From the NCBI GenBank assembly GCA_040768665.1, contig JAXGMN010000008.1, forward strand, positions 390,584-454,583: a DNA stretch of 64,000 nt, given 5' to 3'. Made by a program: the position numbers and the translations under genes. This stretch comes from JABWBD01 sp040768665. GTDB lineage: Bacteria; Planctomycetota; Planctomycetia; Pirellulales; Thermoguttaceae. This document shows, one piece after another, positions 1 through 8,385 of the stretch. Each line of letters starts with the position of its first letter. Positions within the stretch are counted from its first letter, which is position 1. The notes below the pieces were generated by a model, which was not told where the DNA came from, searched no databases, and saw nothing but the letters and a program-made list of their open reading frames with translations.

Positions 1-1331
1 AGGACGATCCAGGGCAGCACTGTCGACCAGGAAGGCATTGGCGAGCTAATCCCGACGTCGGAGAAAATGGCCGCCTTGCGGGCTATTTCTTCGGGGCGAA
101 ATGCCCGCACAACGGCTCCAACGATCTGCGACGGGGAGTCTCCCTTTCGGAAACCGGCCTTCAGCGCGTCGCGAACTTCGCATACCCGCGTGGCGCCGCT
201 GCCGCAGGAGACGAAGACCTGGTAATGCTCATCATCAACCGCGTGCGGCAAGCGGCGATCGATGCGTATGTCGCCCAGCCACTGCATGCGGGCTGTCATC
301 GCCGTAACGGCGGCTACGGAGGCTACGAGCAAGGCAATGACCGTTGTGCGACCGGGCTTTCTGTCACCGCTTAATGCCTTTTGCGACATGACGGCAGCCG
401 CCAGGACCGCGATCCCAAAACCCAGGCCCCATAGCCCGGCATCCCGGGAGAAGTGAAGCCGGCTTTCTCCGAGCCGGAAGGCGAGGATCACGTACCGGTA
501 CAGTTCGAAGGCATAGTAGGGCGCCGCCAGCCCGGCGGCGAAAGCGGCCCAGTTGGTTATCCAGGCCGGCCACGAGTGCTCGCGACCGCGGATTTCGACG
601 ATCGCCGCTCCGAAATATACCGGCACGGCAACTGCGACCAGCACTTTGGTGAGCAGGCCAAAAGACAGGAAAACTCCGGCCGCGGCGTAGAGCAGGCGGA
701 CGAATCCTGCCGCGCGGCGAGTGGCGTCGTAGCACATAAAACTCAGCAACAGCCAGACGAGCGTCGCCGGCTCGGAGAAAGCCTCATACGCGGTCGTGAT
801 GGAAAGCTGCGGTACGAACCAGAGCCAAACGCCCAACAAAGCCGCGGCGGTAATCCCCCCGATCCGCATTGCGAGCCCGATGAGCAGGATGAGCATAGCT
901 GTATAGGCTGCCAGCGGCCAGAGGCGATACTGCCACCAGCCATCGCCAAACAGTCGCAGGGCGATCGCCTGCGGGAGCACGTAGCCGGGGCCGACGGTTA
1001 CTCCGGCGGGAAAATAGGTAAACCCGGCGGCATCTTGTACATTGGACCGGCCGAAAATGTTGGGTCGAGCACCGGGCGATTCTTCGGCGACGGCGTTAGT
1101 GTAGGAGGCATAGATCCCGCGGTGTGCCACATTCTTTGCCACCCCAAGATACCAGCCGCTGTCCTGGTCGACGCCACCGAAGCGGTCGGCGAACACAACG
1201 ACCTTCGCCAGTAGCGGCAAGCTCACCAGCACGGCGATCCCCCATCGCACCGACGGATGCTGCCAACGCCGCGGCAGCAGACTTGCCATCGGTTTTCCGT
1301 GCGTATGGGGAGAATCGGAGCTGGAATCCAT
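1..1331 (-). CDS. Polytopic membrane protein, GT-C glycosyltransferase-like (partial)
   Basis: The reading frame is open from an ATG at 1331 to the left edge, giving 443 codons with no stop, so the 3' end lies outside the window. After a short basic N-terminus come about eight hydrophobic segments. The first outer loop reads GGVDQDSGWYLGVAKN, with paired Asp residues before an aromatic stretch. This resembles the first-loop acidic motif of polyprenyl-phosphate-dependent (PMT/ArnT-like) GT-C transferases, as does the following TYFPAGVTVGPGYVLPQ segment. The visible C-terminal part after the last helix is soluble and has two cysteines (FVSCGSGATRVCEV), which I do not recognise. The likely role is transfer of a sugar from a lipid carrier at the membrane; no substrate can be read. 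A second ATG lies 14 codons downstream. The Shine-Dalgarno before the first ATG is weak. Confidence 0.72.
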   Translation of the reverse strand, partial: MDSSSDSPHTHGKPMASLLPRRWQHPSVRWGIAVLVSLPLLAKVVVFADRFGGVDQDSGWYLGVAKNVAHRGIYASYTNAVAEESPGARPNIFGRSNVQDAAGFTYFPAGVTVGPGYVLPQAIALRLFGDGWWQYRLWPLAAYTAMLILLIGLAMRIGGITAAALLGVWLWFVPQLSITTAYEAFSEPATLVWLLLSFMCYDATRRAAGFVRLLYAAAGVFLSFGLLTKVLVAVAVPVYFGAAIVEIRGREHSWPAWITNWAAFAAGLAAPYYAFELYRYVILAFRLGESRLHFSRDAGLWGLGFGIAVLAAAVMSQKALSGDRKPGRTTVIALLVASVAAVTAMTARMQWLGDIRIDRRLPHAVDDEHYQVFVSCGSGATRVCEVRDALKAGFRKGDSPSQIVGAVVRAFRPEEIARKAAIFSDVGISSPMPSWSTVLPWIV

Positions 1332-1738
1332 AGCGGTCGCCTGGAGAGGGAAATGACCTGGCCCGGCTGCTGCCGACCAATCCGATGCCGGGATTCCGAT
1401 GATCCGATTGGGAGCAGCGGGGCTGCGGGTAGTGGCTTGCCTGGGCTTGGTTAGGACCTCTTAACGGCTAGCCAGTTCCTCAATAGGAGGCTAGTTCCGA
1501 CGAGGAAACCAGTCAATCCCCCCCGCGAACCGCCGCGGCTTTCCGGCCCGGCGGCCCCATGGAAGCAAGCAGCGACGCTTCGATCGGCTTGCCAGCAAAT
1601 GTGGGCTTGGTTCAAGAGCGGGTCGCTTCGGGTACCCGCCAACGTCGAGATCGTTTCACCGCGGGACTGGCACAACGGCAAGCAATGGGATTACAATCAG
1701 ATTCGCTTTTTGATTTCCGTGCATCGGGGAGGGCATTG
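1332..1738. other. Divergent intergenic region
   Basis: This region of about 400 bases separates the minus-strand membrane protein from the plus-strand CoA-disulfide reductase and should hold both promoters. The frame of the downstream gene stays open back to 1559, but those residues show no homology pattern, and a good ribosome binding site marks the start at 1739. No convincing -35/-10 pair, RNA gene or repeat was recognised. Confidence 0.5.
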
Positions 1739-3409
1739 ATGGCTAGCAAGCGTGTGGTGATTGTCGGTGGTGTGGCCGGTGGTGCTTCGTGTGCAGCAAG
1801 GCTCCGCCGGCTGGATGAAAAGGCCGAGATCTTCCTCTACGAGCGAGGCTCGGATATCTCGTTTGCCAACTGCGGGCTGCCCTACCACATCGGTGGCGTG
1901 ATCCCCCAGCGCCAGCAACTCCTGGTAGCCACGACCGAGATGTTCCGCGACATGTTCAACGTCGAGGTCCGCACCCGTCATGAGGTGACGAAGATCGATC
2001 GGCAGGCCCAGACCGTCGAGGTCCGCAACGTTGCCAGCGGTGCAACGACCACGGAGCGTTACGACTATCTCGTGCTCTCACCCGGGGCCGCCCCGGTACG
2101 ACCGCCGATCCCGGGGATCGATCTGCCGGGCATCTTTTCGCTTCGCACCCTGGACGATACCGATCGGATCCTCGGATGGATCAACCAGCGAAACGCAACA
2201 CGGGCGGTGGTCGTCGGAGCCGGCTACATCGGCCTGGAGATGGTCGAAAACCTCGTCGAGCGAAGCATGGAGGTGACGGTCCTCGAACTGCTCAACCAGA
2301 TCATGCCGCCGATGGATCCCGAAATGGTTCTGCCGGTCCAGGAAGCGATGATCCGCGAGGGAGTCAACCTGCAGGCATCCAACGGCCTGGCATCTTTCGA
2401 GTCGGGCCCGGACGACACAATCAACGTCATCGGCAAGGACGGCCAGAAGTTCAACGCCCAGATCGTCATCCTGGCCATCGGCGTCGCTCCCGACGTAAAA
2501 CTGGCCAAAGACGCGGGGCTTCAGATCGGCGCCCTCGGCGGGATCCGCGTGGACGAGCACATGCGTACCAGCGATCCGAAGATCCTCGCCGTCGGCGACG
2601 CGATCGAGGTCCGCGACTGGATCACCGGCCGATGGTCGATCGTACCGCTGGCAGGTCCGGCAAGCCGCCAGGGCCGCATCGCTGCCGACGTGATCAGCGG
2701 CCGCGACTCGAAGTACCGCGGCACCCAGGGGACCGGCGTCGTCGGACTGTTCGGCTATACGCTAGCCATGACCGGCGCCAGTGAAAAGACGCTGCGGCGC
2801 CAGTCGATCCCTTACAAAAAGGTCTACACCCATACGGCAAACCATGCCACCTACTATCCCGGCGCCGAAATGATGGCGATGAAACTGCTCTTCGATCCCG
2901 AGTCGGGGCGAATCCTTGGAGCGCAGACCGTCGGCGGCGCGGGCGTGGAGAAACGGATTGACGTGATCGCGATGGCAATCCAAAAGAATGCCACCGTCTA
3001 CGACCTCGAGGAAGCGGAGCTGTGCTATGCCCCGCAGTACGGCAGCGCCCGCGACCCGGTGAATATCGCCGGGTTCGTCGCGGGCAATGTGCTTCGCGGC
3101 GACGTCGACGTGGTCCATTGGGAGGACTGGTTCGAAAGCCAAAAATCCGAGCAGGCCAGACCGGTCGTGGTCGACGTCCGCCCCGCTTCCGCAGCCGCGG
3201 ATGCCGCCATCCCGGGCACGGTCAAGATCCCCCTGGGCGAACTCCGCGCCCGCCTCGACGAACTGCCCAAGGATCAAGAAATCTGGGTCCACTGCGGCGT
3301 CGGCCGAACCTCGTATTTCGCCAGCCGGATCCTCGCCCAGAATGGATTCAAGGTCCGCAACCTCTCGGGCGGAATCACGTCGTACGAGGCGATGAGGGAT
3401 AAGGGATAA
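1739..3409 (+). CDS. CoA-disulfide reductase / NADH oxidase with C-terminal rhodanese domain
   Basis: A 556-residue flavoprotein. Residues 5-45 hold the FAD-binding Rossmann motif (VVIVGGVAGGASCAARLRR) and the redox cysteine of CoA-disulfide reductases, Cys45 in SFANCGLPYH. A second GxGxxG (VVVGAGYIGLEM) near residue 160 binds NAD(P)H. A dimerisation domain follows. From about residue 470 there is a rhodanese domain with active-site Cys519 (HCGVGRTSY). This CoADR-RHD architecture is known from Bacillus anthracis and from Shewanella/Pyrococcus polysulfide reductases. Likely roles are NAD(P)H-dependent reduction of CoA disulfide, CoA persulfide or polysulfide. The start at 1739 follows a GGGGAGGG ribosome site; the open frame upstream is not conserved-looking. 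The gene stands alone. Its stop codon lies inside a GATAAGA tandem repeat shared with the convergent neighbour. Confidence 0.9.
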   Translation: MASKRVVIVGGVAGGASCAARLRRLDEKAEIFLYERGSDISFANCGLPYHIGGVIPQRQQLLVATTEMFRDMFNVEVRTRHEVTKIDRQAQTVEVRNVASGATTTERYDYLVLSPGAAPVRPPIPGIDLPGIFSLRTLDDTDRILGWINQRNATRAVVVGAGYIGLEMVENLVERSMEVTVLELLNQIMPPMDPEMVLPVQEAMIREGVNLQASNGLASFESGPDDTINVIGKDGQKFNAQIVILAIGVAPDVKLAKDAGLQIGALGGIRVDEHMRTSDPKILAVGDAIEVRDWITGRWSIVPLAGPASRQGRIAADVISGRDSKYRGTQGTGVVGLFGYTLAMTGASEKTLRRQSIPYKKVYTHTANHATYYPGAEMMAMKLLFDPESGRILGAQTVGGAGVEKRIDVIAMAIQKNATVYDLEEAELCYAPQYGSARDPVNIAGFVAGNVLRGDVDVVHWEDWFESQKSEQARPVVVDVRPASAAADAAIPGTVKIPLGELRARLDELPKDQEIWVHCGVGRTSYFASRILAQNGFKVRNLSGGITSYEAMRDKG

Positions 3410-3455
3410 GAGATAAGAGATAAGAGATAAGGATGGAGATGAGCATCCCTTATCC
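3397..3455. terminator. Bidirectional hairpin between convergent genes, with GATAAGA tandem repeat
   Basis: GGATAAGGG (3397-3405) pairs with CCCTTATCC (3447-3455). The loop contains about four tandem copies of the 7-mer GATAAGA (roughly 3404-3432). The left arm overlaps the stop region of the CoA-disulfide reductase and the right arm overlaps the last codons of the convergent Gfo/Idh gene. It could therefore stop transcription from both sides. There is no clear U-tract. Confidence 0.45.
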
Positions 3456-4610
3456 TTCATCCCATCTGTCCGGCTCTCCCACCTCAACCCAGCGGCTCTC
3501 CGCCGCCGAGCGTCGCACCGACTCCATGAGATGCTGCACATATACCCCCTGGTCTATACCAGGATTGCCCGGCCGGCCGGCGGCGACGTCCTGGAGGAAG
3601 TTCGCCAGACAGGCCACGTGCACGCGGATCCATCCCAGCGTATTCTTCGGGCTGGGGAAGCCGATCGCCGGCTCGGGAAACCGCTGCCCGACGTCGATCC
3701 GGGTCCACCCGCGCATGCCGCCGATCGGCTTGTCGGGCACGGTGGCGTCGTAGGCCTCGAGGTGGTGCGGGGCCATCCCGTTCAGCCGCAACGCACCACG
3801 AGAGCCGTGGATCTCCAGGCGGAGCTCATCCTCGCTGCCGGTGGCCAGCTTCGTCCCTTCGATGTTCCCCAGGGCCCCGGACTTCATGCGGGCGAGCAGC
3901 ATCACGCAGTCTTCCGTGTCGACCGGGACCATTTTCGCTGGATCGTCCACCGAGGGTCGCTCGCCGTACGCGATCTTCGTGGCCGCCAGGATCGATTCGT
4001 AGTCGCCGACGAGGTGGTGAACCAGGTCGAGCGCGTGCGAGGCCAGGTCGGCGATCACTCCCCCACCGGCCGCGGCCGAAAGCTTCCACTTCAGCGGAGC
4101 CCGCGGGTCGGCGCTGCCGCCGTGCAACAGCCCGCAGCGAAACTCGAGCACCTCGCCGAGCCAACCCTCGTCGATGAGCTGCCTGGCTCGCAGGACGGCC
4201 GGAAAGAACCGGCTCTGAAAGGTCATCTGAGCGGTGCCCCGGTAGGCAGCCGCTCGGGCGCGAATCTCTTCGGCCTCGGCCAGCGTGGCCGTGAGCGGCT
4301 TGTCGCAGTAGATGTGCTTGTTGTGACGAATGGCCGAGAGGAGGGCGTCCTTGTGCAGGTGGTTCGGCGTGCAGATGTGGACGATATCGACGTCCGGATT
4401 CTCCGTAATCTCCCGGTAGTCCGTCACGGCATGATCGGCTCCGACCAGATTCCGGGCCTTCTCGGCCGTTTCAGGCCGGCTCGTCGCGACATGGGTGATC
4501 CGTGCCTCCAGCGGAACCGGATCGTAGTACATCGACAGGTTGCGGTATCCGAAGGCGTGCACCTTGCCGATGAATCCGAACCCCACGATCCCCACGTTGT
4601 AGATCTTCAT
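3450..4610 (-). CDS. Gfo/Idh/MocA family oxidoreductase
   Basis: A 386-residue NAD(P)-dependent dehydrogenase. The N-terminal Rossmann fold begins VGIVGFGFIGKVHA. The family Lys sits in CDKPLT near residue 98. The C-terminal alpha/beta domain includes GGGVIADLASHALDLVHHL, where the His residues belong to the active-site region seen in sugar or inositol dehydrogenases. There is no signal peptide, so it is cytosolic. It lies 10 bp downstream of a second, distinct Gfo/Idh/MocA gene, which itself follows a class-III aminotransferase, so the three are probably one transcript. The substrate cannot be assigned. The context (aminotransferase plus DeoR-type regulator) suggests an amino- or keto-sugar or a polyol. 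Confidence 0.88.
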   Translation of the reverse strand: MKIYNVGIVGFGFIGKVHAFGYRNLSMYYDPVPLEARITHVATSRPETAEKARNLVGADHAVTDYREITENPDVDIVHICTPNHLHKDALLSAIRHNKHIYCDKPLTATLAEAEEIRARAAAYRGTAQMTFQSRFFPAVLRARQLIDEGWLGEVLEFRCGLLHGGSADPRAPLKWKLSAAAGGGVIADLASHALDLVHHLVGDYESILAATKIAYGERPSVDDPAKMVPVDTEDCVMLLARMKSGALGNIEGTKLATGSEDELRLEIHGSRGALRLNGMAPHHLEAYDATVPDKPIGGMRGWTRIDVGQRFPEPAIGFPSPKNTLGWIRVHVACLANFLQDVAAGRPGNPGIDQGVYVQHLMESVRRSAAESRWVEVGEPDRWDEG

Positions 4611-4620
4611 GGCAACTCCG

Positions 4621-5763
4621 TCAGACTGCTTCCACGGTACCGTTGGCCTGGCTCTTCAGCGCCGCCGTGAACAACCGGTGCGAGCAAGCGACTTCCTCGG
4701 GTGTCACGCAGGCGGCAAAACGACTCTTGGGCCGACCTTCCGCGAGCTCATAAAGGAATGCCGCCCAGAGTTGCTGGATGGCGTCGGTGAAACCGAACTC
4801 GAAGATCCCGCCGGTGATGCCGGGGAAGGCTGCCTCCCAGCCGGTATCGATCCACCGCCAGGACTGCTCGCCGCCGGCATACTCGAGCACTTCCAGCCGG
4901 CGCGGATTGGAGCTGGACCAGCGGGCACAGGCCCTCATTCCTTTGACCTCCAGGTACCAGGTATCCGTTTCGCCGGGAGCGATCCGCTGGGTCTTGATGG
5001 TCAGCGGAAACGGTTGGCCGGTGTCGGGGTCCGCGGCGTCGCAGAAGAGAGTGGCGTTGTCCCAGGTCTCGCACGGCACCAGCTTGCCCTGCTTGTCCGG
5101 CCGCTCCTTGACCAGGTTCGAGAGGATCGCGCGGACCGTTCGCGGATACCAGCCGGCCTTGAACGGCACGTGGCAAGGATGCATTCCCAGGTCGCCCATG
5201 CACCCGTACTCCCCGTTGATCTCGACCATCCGCTTCCAGTTGATCGGCTTCGCGGGATTGAGGTCCGACGAATGAAGAAATCCCGAGTTCACCTCGATGA
5301 TTTGCCCGAACGCCTTTTCGTCGATCATGCGGCACAACCGCTGCATGGCGGGGAAGAAGGGAAAATGCGACGTTGAGCGGACGAAGACCTGCGGATGTTC
5401 TCGGATCGCCTCCATGATGGCCTTGTTCGCCGGCAGGTCGATCCCGAACGGCTTTTCTCCCAGAAGATGCTTGCCCGCGGAAATGATGTCGACGTAGAAC
5501 TGCCGGTGCAGGTTGTGCGGCACCGCGCAGTAGACCGCCTCGACGTCTGCGTTGGTGAGCAACTCCCGGTAGTCGCGCGTCACGAGCTTGATGGTGGGAA
5601 AGTTGTCGCGAAACCACGGAACGAGGCCCTCGTTGGTGTCGCAGATGGCCACGATCTCCGGCCGGACCTTCATGTCCACCAGGTGGCACCACCGTGCGAC
5701 GGCGCTGCCGAACTCGCGGCCCATCAGTCCCAGGCCGATGATTCCGAACCTGACCGTTCTCAT
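4621..5763 (-). CDS. Gfo/Idh/MocA family oxidoreductase
   Basis: A 380-residue second dehydrogenase of the family. The Rossmann motif is FGIIGLGLMGREFG, the catalytic-region Lys is in GEKPFG, and GCMGDLGMHPCHVPF occupies the place of the family's His-containing helix. I chose the ATG at 5763. It is preceded by GGGGGATGAGCGG, which overlaps the stop codon of the upstream aminotransferase. An ATG five codons earlier (5778) would overlap that gene. The protein is only distantly similar to its downstream neighbour, so it probably acts on a different intermediate of one pathway rather than being a recent duplicate. It is cytosolic by absence of a signal. Confidence 0.87.
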   Translation of the reverse strand: MRTVRFGIIGLGLMGREFGSAVARWCHLVDMKVRPEIVAICDTNEGLVPWFRDNFPTIKLVTRDYRELLTNADVEAVYCAVPHNLHRQFYVDIISAGKHLLGEKPFGIDLPANKAIMEAIREHPQVFVRSTSHFPFFPAMQRLCRMIDEKAFGQIIEVNSGFLHSSDLNPAKPINWKRMVEINGEYGCMGDLGMHPCHVPFKAGWYPRTVRAILSNLVKERPDKQGKLVPCETWDNATLFCDAADPDTGQPFPLTIKTQRIAPGETDTWYLEVKGMRACARWSSSNPRRLEVLEYAGGEQSWRWIDTGWEAAFPGITGGIFEFGFTDAIQQLWAAFLYELAEGRPKSRFAACVTPEEVACSHRLFTAALKSQANGTVEAV

Positions 5764-5767
5764 CCGC

Positions 5768-7183
5768 TCATCCCCCATAGCCCAATTCCCGCTCGACTTC
5801 GCCGATCGATTCCTCGATAATGTCCATCGCCTTTTCCGCCACTTCGTCCGGCATCACGATCGGCGGGCTCATCCGCAGGATATGGCCGGCCGGAATCCAG
5901 GCGAGTCCCTTGGAGAACGCCCTCTGGTAGATCCGCTTGCCGGCCTCGTCGAACGGCTCCTTGGTCGCCTTGTCCTTGACCAGTTCGACGCCCATCAAGC
6001 ACCCTTTCACGCGGGTGTCGCCGACGATGCGGAATTTCGTCGTCCAGTCGGCCATGCGACGGGCGAAGAGCATTTCCAGTTCCCGGGCGTGCTCCAGCAG
6101 GGCTTCCTCCTCGATCACCTCGATCGACGCCAGCGCCGCGGCACATGCCATCGGGTTGCCGCCATAGCTGGTCGACGCGCTGATCTTGTCGACCGCATCG
6201 GCGTACGGTTTCCGCACCACCATGGCGGTAACCGGGAAGCCGTTCCCAAACCCTTTGCCGATGGTCACCACGTCGGGCACCACGTCCCAGTGCTCCATGC
6301 AAAGGTACTTGCCCGTGCGGCCCATGCTCGTCAGAACCTCGTCGGCGACCAGCAGGATTTCCCGTTCTTCGCAGAACTTCTTGAGCTTGGGGAAGTAGTC
6401 GTCCGGCGGCATGATGCTGCCGGCCCAGCCCTGGATCGGCTCCAGGACGAAGGCCGCCACTCGTCCGGTCGTCGTTTCCAGGATCGCTCTGTCGTAGAAC
6501 TCGAGGTACTTTTCCGTGTCGAGCGATCCGTCGGGACGGGTCCACCAGGGGCGGTACGTGTCGGGCCGTGGAACCATGTAGAACCCGTTCGCCCGGCCGG
6601 CCCCGCTGAACTGGTTCATCCTGGCCAGGCTGATGGAGTGGCCGGATTTTCCGTGAAAATCGCCGAAGCAACTGACAAACTCGTGCTTTCCGGTGGCCGC
6701 CCGGCAGGTTCGCAGGGCCGCTTCCACCGCCGTGGTTCCGCTATCGTAAAGCTGCACTCCCTCGAGGTCGCCTGGCATCACCGAGACGAGCTTCTCCAGT
6801 AGCCGCACCTTGATCTCCGTGGTGAAGTCGTGGGCGTTCATCAGCTTGTGGGCGTACGTGGCGATCGCCTCGGACACCTTCGGATGGCAATGTCCAAGCG
6901 TCGTCACGTAGATGCCGCTGGAGAAGTCGATATAGCGGTTGCCGTCGGCATCGGTCATCGTGCAGCCGCAGCCGCTCTCGAAGACCACCGGGAAGAGCCG
7001 CACCTGTCCGGAAAGGCCCCGGATGTACTTCGACGCCTCGGCGTGCAGCTCATTGCTCCGTGGGCCCGGGAGCGAGTCCGTGACGATCCGGGGCCATTGG
7101 TCCAGATCGACCTGGTAGGGAGTCGGATCGTACTTGCCGCTGCGGACGACAGGCCGCTGCGGCGCGGCGACTTGCGAATTCAT
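5768..7183 (-). CDS. Class-III pyridoxal-phosphate aminotransferase
   Basis: A 471-residue fold-type I aminotransferase of the acetylornithine/GABA/glutamate-semialdehyde class. Visible hallmarks are the phosphate-binding DSGTTAVEAALR, the cofactor-ring Asp in LLVADEVLTSMGRTG (about residue 281) and the PLP-binding Lys in TIGKGFGNG (about residue 310). The ATG at 7183 is preferred over the TTG directly before it. A GGGAGA ribosome site lies about 10 bases upstream. It heads a three-gene unit with two Gfo/Idh/MocA dehydrogenases, a combination that can interconvert keto and amino forms of a sugar or polyol. The exact amino donor and acceptor cannot be deduced. Confidence 0.88.
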   Translation of the reverse strand: MNSQVAAPQRPVVRSGKYDPTPYQVDLDQWPRIVTDSLPGPRSNELHAEASKYIRGLSGQVRLFPVVFESGCGCTMTDADGNRYIDFSSGIYVTTLGHCHPKVSEAIATYAHKLMNAHDFTTEIKVRLLEKLVSVMPGDLEGVQLYDSGTTAVEAALRTCRAATGKHEFVSCFGDFHGKSGHSISLARMNQFSGAGRANGFYMVPRPDTYRPWWTRPDGSLDTEKYLEFYDRAILETTTGRVAAFVLEPIQGWAGSIMPPDDYFPKLKKFCEEREILLVADEVLTSMGRTGKYLCMEHWDVVPDVVTIGKGFGNGFPVTAMVVRKPYADAVDKISASTSYGGNPMACAAALASIEVIEEEALLEHARELEMLFARRMADWTTKFRIVGDTRVKGCLMGVELVKDKATKEPFDEAGKRIYQRAFSKGLAWIPAGHILRMSPPIVMPDEVAEKAMDIIEESIGEVERELGYGG

Positions 7184-7217
7184 CAATAGGGTTCTCCCGG
7201 TTGTTTTTCTATGGACC

Positions 7218-7238
7218 CCCGTGGGCTTGACCCACGGG
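7218..7238. repeat. Perfect 8-bp palindrome CCCGTGGG/CCCACGGG
   Basis: CCCGTGGG (7218-7225) and CCCACGGG (7231-7238) are separated by CTTGA, just upstream of the aminotransferase operon. On the minus strand this lies in the 5' untranslated or promoter region of that operon. It could be an RNA hairpin, an operator or the end of an intergenic repeat; nothing in the sequence decides this. Confidence 0.5.
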
Positions 7239-7288
7239 TGAACAAGGTTCGACAGCTAGCACTCCTCGCCAATAACCATTTCCGGCCC

Positions 7289-7309
7289 CCTGCCGTCTCG
7301 TGCGGCAGG
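7289..7309. terminator. Hairpin CCTGCCG/CGGCAGG downstream of the deoR-type gene
   Basis: A perfect 7-bp GC-rich stem with a 7-base loop lies about 130 bases beyond the stop of the DeoR-type regulator and before the aminotransferase operon. It may terminate the regulator's transcript. It lacks a U-rich tail on either strand, so the call is tentative. No coding sequence was recognised in 7184-7436. Confidence 0.4.
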
Positions 7310-7436
7310 AGCCCAAGGTCTCCCAGCTACAGCGCCTCGCCAACGACTTCATTCACCATCCTTGTCGCGTGGGACCCCATACCGGCCCGATACGCATTTC
7401 CGTCGCAGAGCGTTTGCCCTGCATGTTCCAAGCACA

Positions 7437-8231
7437 TCAAACGTTGGTTGCCGTCATCTCTCCCGACACGTACACAATTTCTGCCCCGCTTGCCTCCAGC
7501 GCCGCCCGATCCTTCTTGCCCAACTCCCGATCGGTGATGAGCGTCACGCCGGCAGACAGTCGTCCGGCCACGACCAGGCTCTGCTTTCCGAATTTCGAAC
7601 TGTCCGCGACAACGATGGTCTTGTCCGCCTGCTTCCCGACCGCACGGGACAGCAACGCCGTGCCCAAATCCGCGCTGTAGAATTCGCCGCGCGATGCGTC
7701 GACCGCGTCGGCCCCGAGCACTGCGACGTCGAACCGGAAGTCCTGCACCCTTGCCAGCGCCAATTCGCCGGTAAGGTCCGGACTGCTCTCCGCCAGGGCT
7801 CCGCCGAAGACGATCACCTCCACTCCGTGCCGCCCGAACAGCTCCATGGCAACGCGGAGATTGTTCGTGAACACCCGCAAGCGCGCGTCGGTCGGCAGCC
7901 ATCGCGCCAGATGGACGGCCGTCGTCCCCGTATCCAGATAGACATTCGCGCGCTGCGGCAGCCGTTTTGCCGCCTCTCGGGCGATGCCGTATTTCTGGGC
8001 CCGCCGCTGCCGGTCCTTGGTCGAAAACGGGGTCTCTTTGACAAACGGCGACCGCAGGACACACCCCCCGTGAGTTCGGGTCAAAACGCCCGCCATCTCC
8101 ATCGCCCCCAGGTCGCGGCGGATGGTCATCGGGGTGACGGCAAGCGTCTCGGCCAACTCCTCGACACTGCACCGCCCCCGCTCGGCGAGCAGCTCGCGGA
8201 TCGTCTCGTGGCGAGGATTCGGCGCGCTCAT
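7437..8231 (-). CDS. DeoR/GlpR-family transcriptional regulator
   Basis: A 264-residue regulator. The N-terminal winged helix-turn-helix runs over about residues 5-58 (EELAETLAVTPMTIRRDL followed by the wing region MAGVLTRTHGG). A DeoRC sensor domain follows, with DTGTTAVHLA binding a sugar phosphate and ADSSKFGKQ near the end. The start at ATG 8231 was chosen because the domain begins there. The longer frame back to 8309 would run through the operator-like region. The gene is upstream of, and in the same direction as, the aminotransferase/Gfo-Idh operon and probably controls it in response to a phosphorylated sugar. The upstream sequence suggests autoregulation. Confidence 0.88.
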   Translation of the reverse strand: MSAPNPRHETIRELLAERGRCSVEELAETLAVTPMTIRRDLGAMEMAGVLTRTHGGCVLRSPFVKETPFSTKDRQRRAQKYGIAREAAKRLPQRANVYLDTGTTAVHLARWLPTDARLRVFTNNLRVAMELFGRHGVEVIVFGGALAESSPDLTGELALARVQDFRFDVAVLGADAVDASRGEFYSADLGTALLSRAVGKQADKTIVVADSSKFGKQSLVVAGRLSAGVTLITDRELGKKDRAALEASGAEIVYVSGEMTATNV

Positions 8232-8252
8232 GGTTGGACTTGGCTCGTTACC

Positions 8253-8287
8253 GTTTGTTCTAAAAAAACAATATACATGTTCGTTTT
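8253..8287 (-). promoter_or_regulatory. Candidate DeoR-type operator upstream of the regulator gene
   Basis: Two TGTTC half-sites on the plus strand (8256-8260 and 8278-8282) lie exactly 22 bp apart, two helical turns, in an AT-rich island unlike its surroundings. On the minus strand the distal element reads ACGAACAT, the same as a half-site of the E. coli GlpR operator. It sits about 25-55 bases before the chosen start of the DeoR-type gene. This is read directly from the sequence; binding is an inference. Confidence 0.5.
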
Positions 8288-8385
8288 GATCTGTCAAGAT
8301 GCCCTTCACGCCGACACTTGGCGCGAAGAATGCGACTGCACCCCATCGCGCGCAGAACGACTGCTTCGCAGAGATAGCCTATTAC

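Noticed and set aside
453..1214. 253-codon plus-strand frame in the left edge gene
   Set aside because: The minus strand here encodes a polytopic membrane protein with a GT-C-like first loop; the plus frame has no recognisable feature.
5588..6802. 404-codon plus-strand frame opposite the aminotransferase
   Set aside because: Shadow of an enzyme gene with complete PLP motifs; the plus frame is His/Arg-rich noise.
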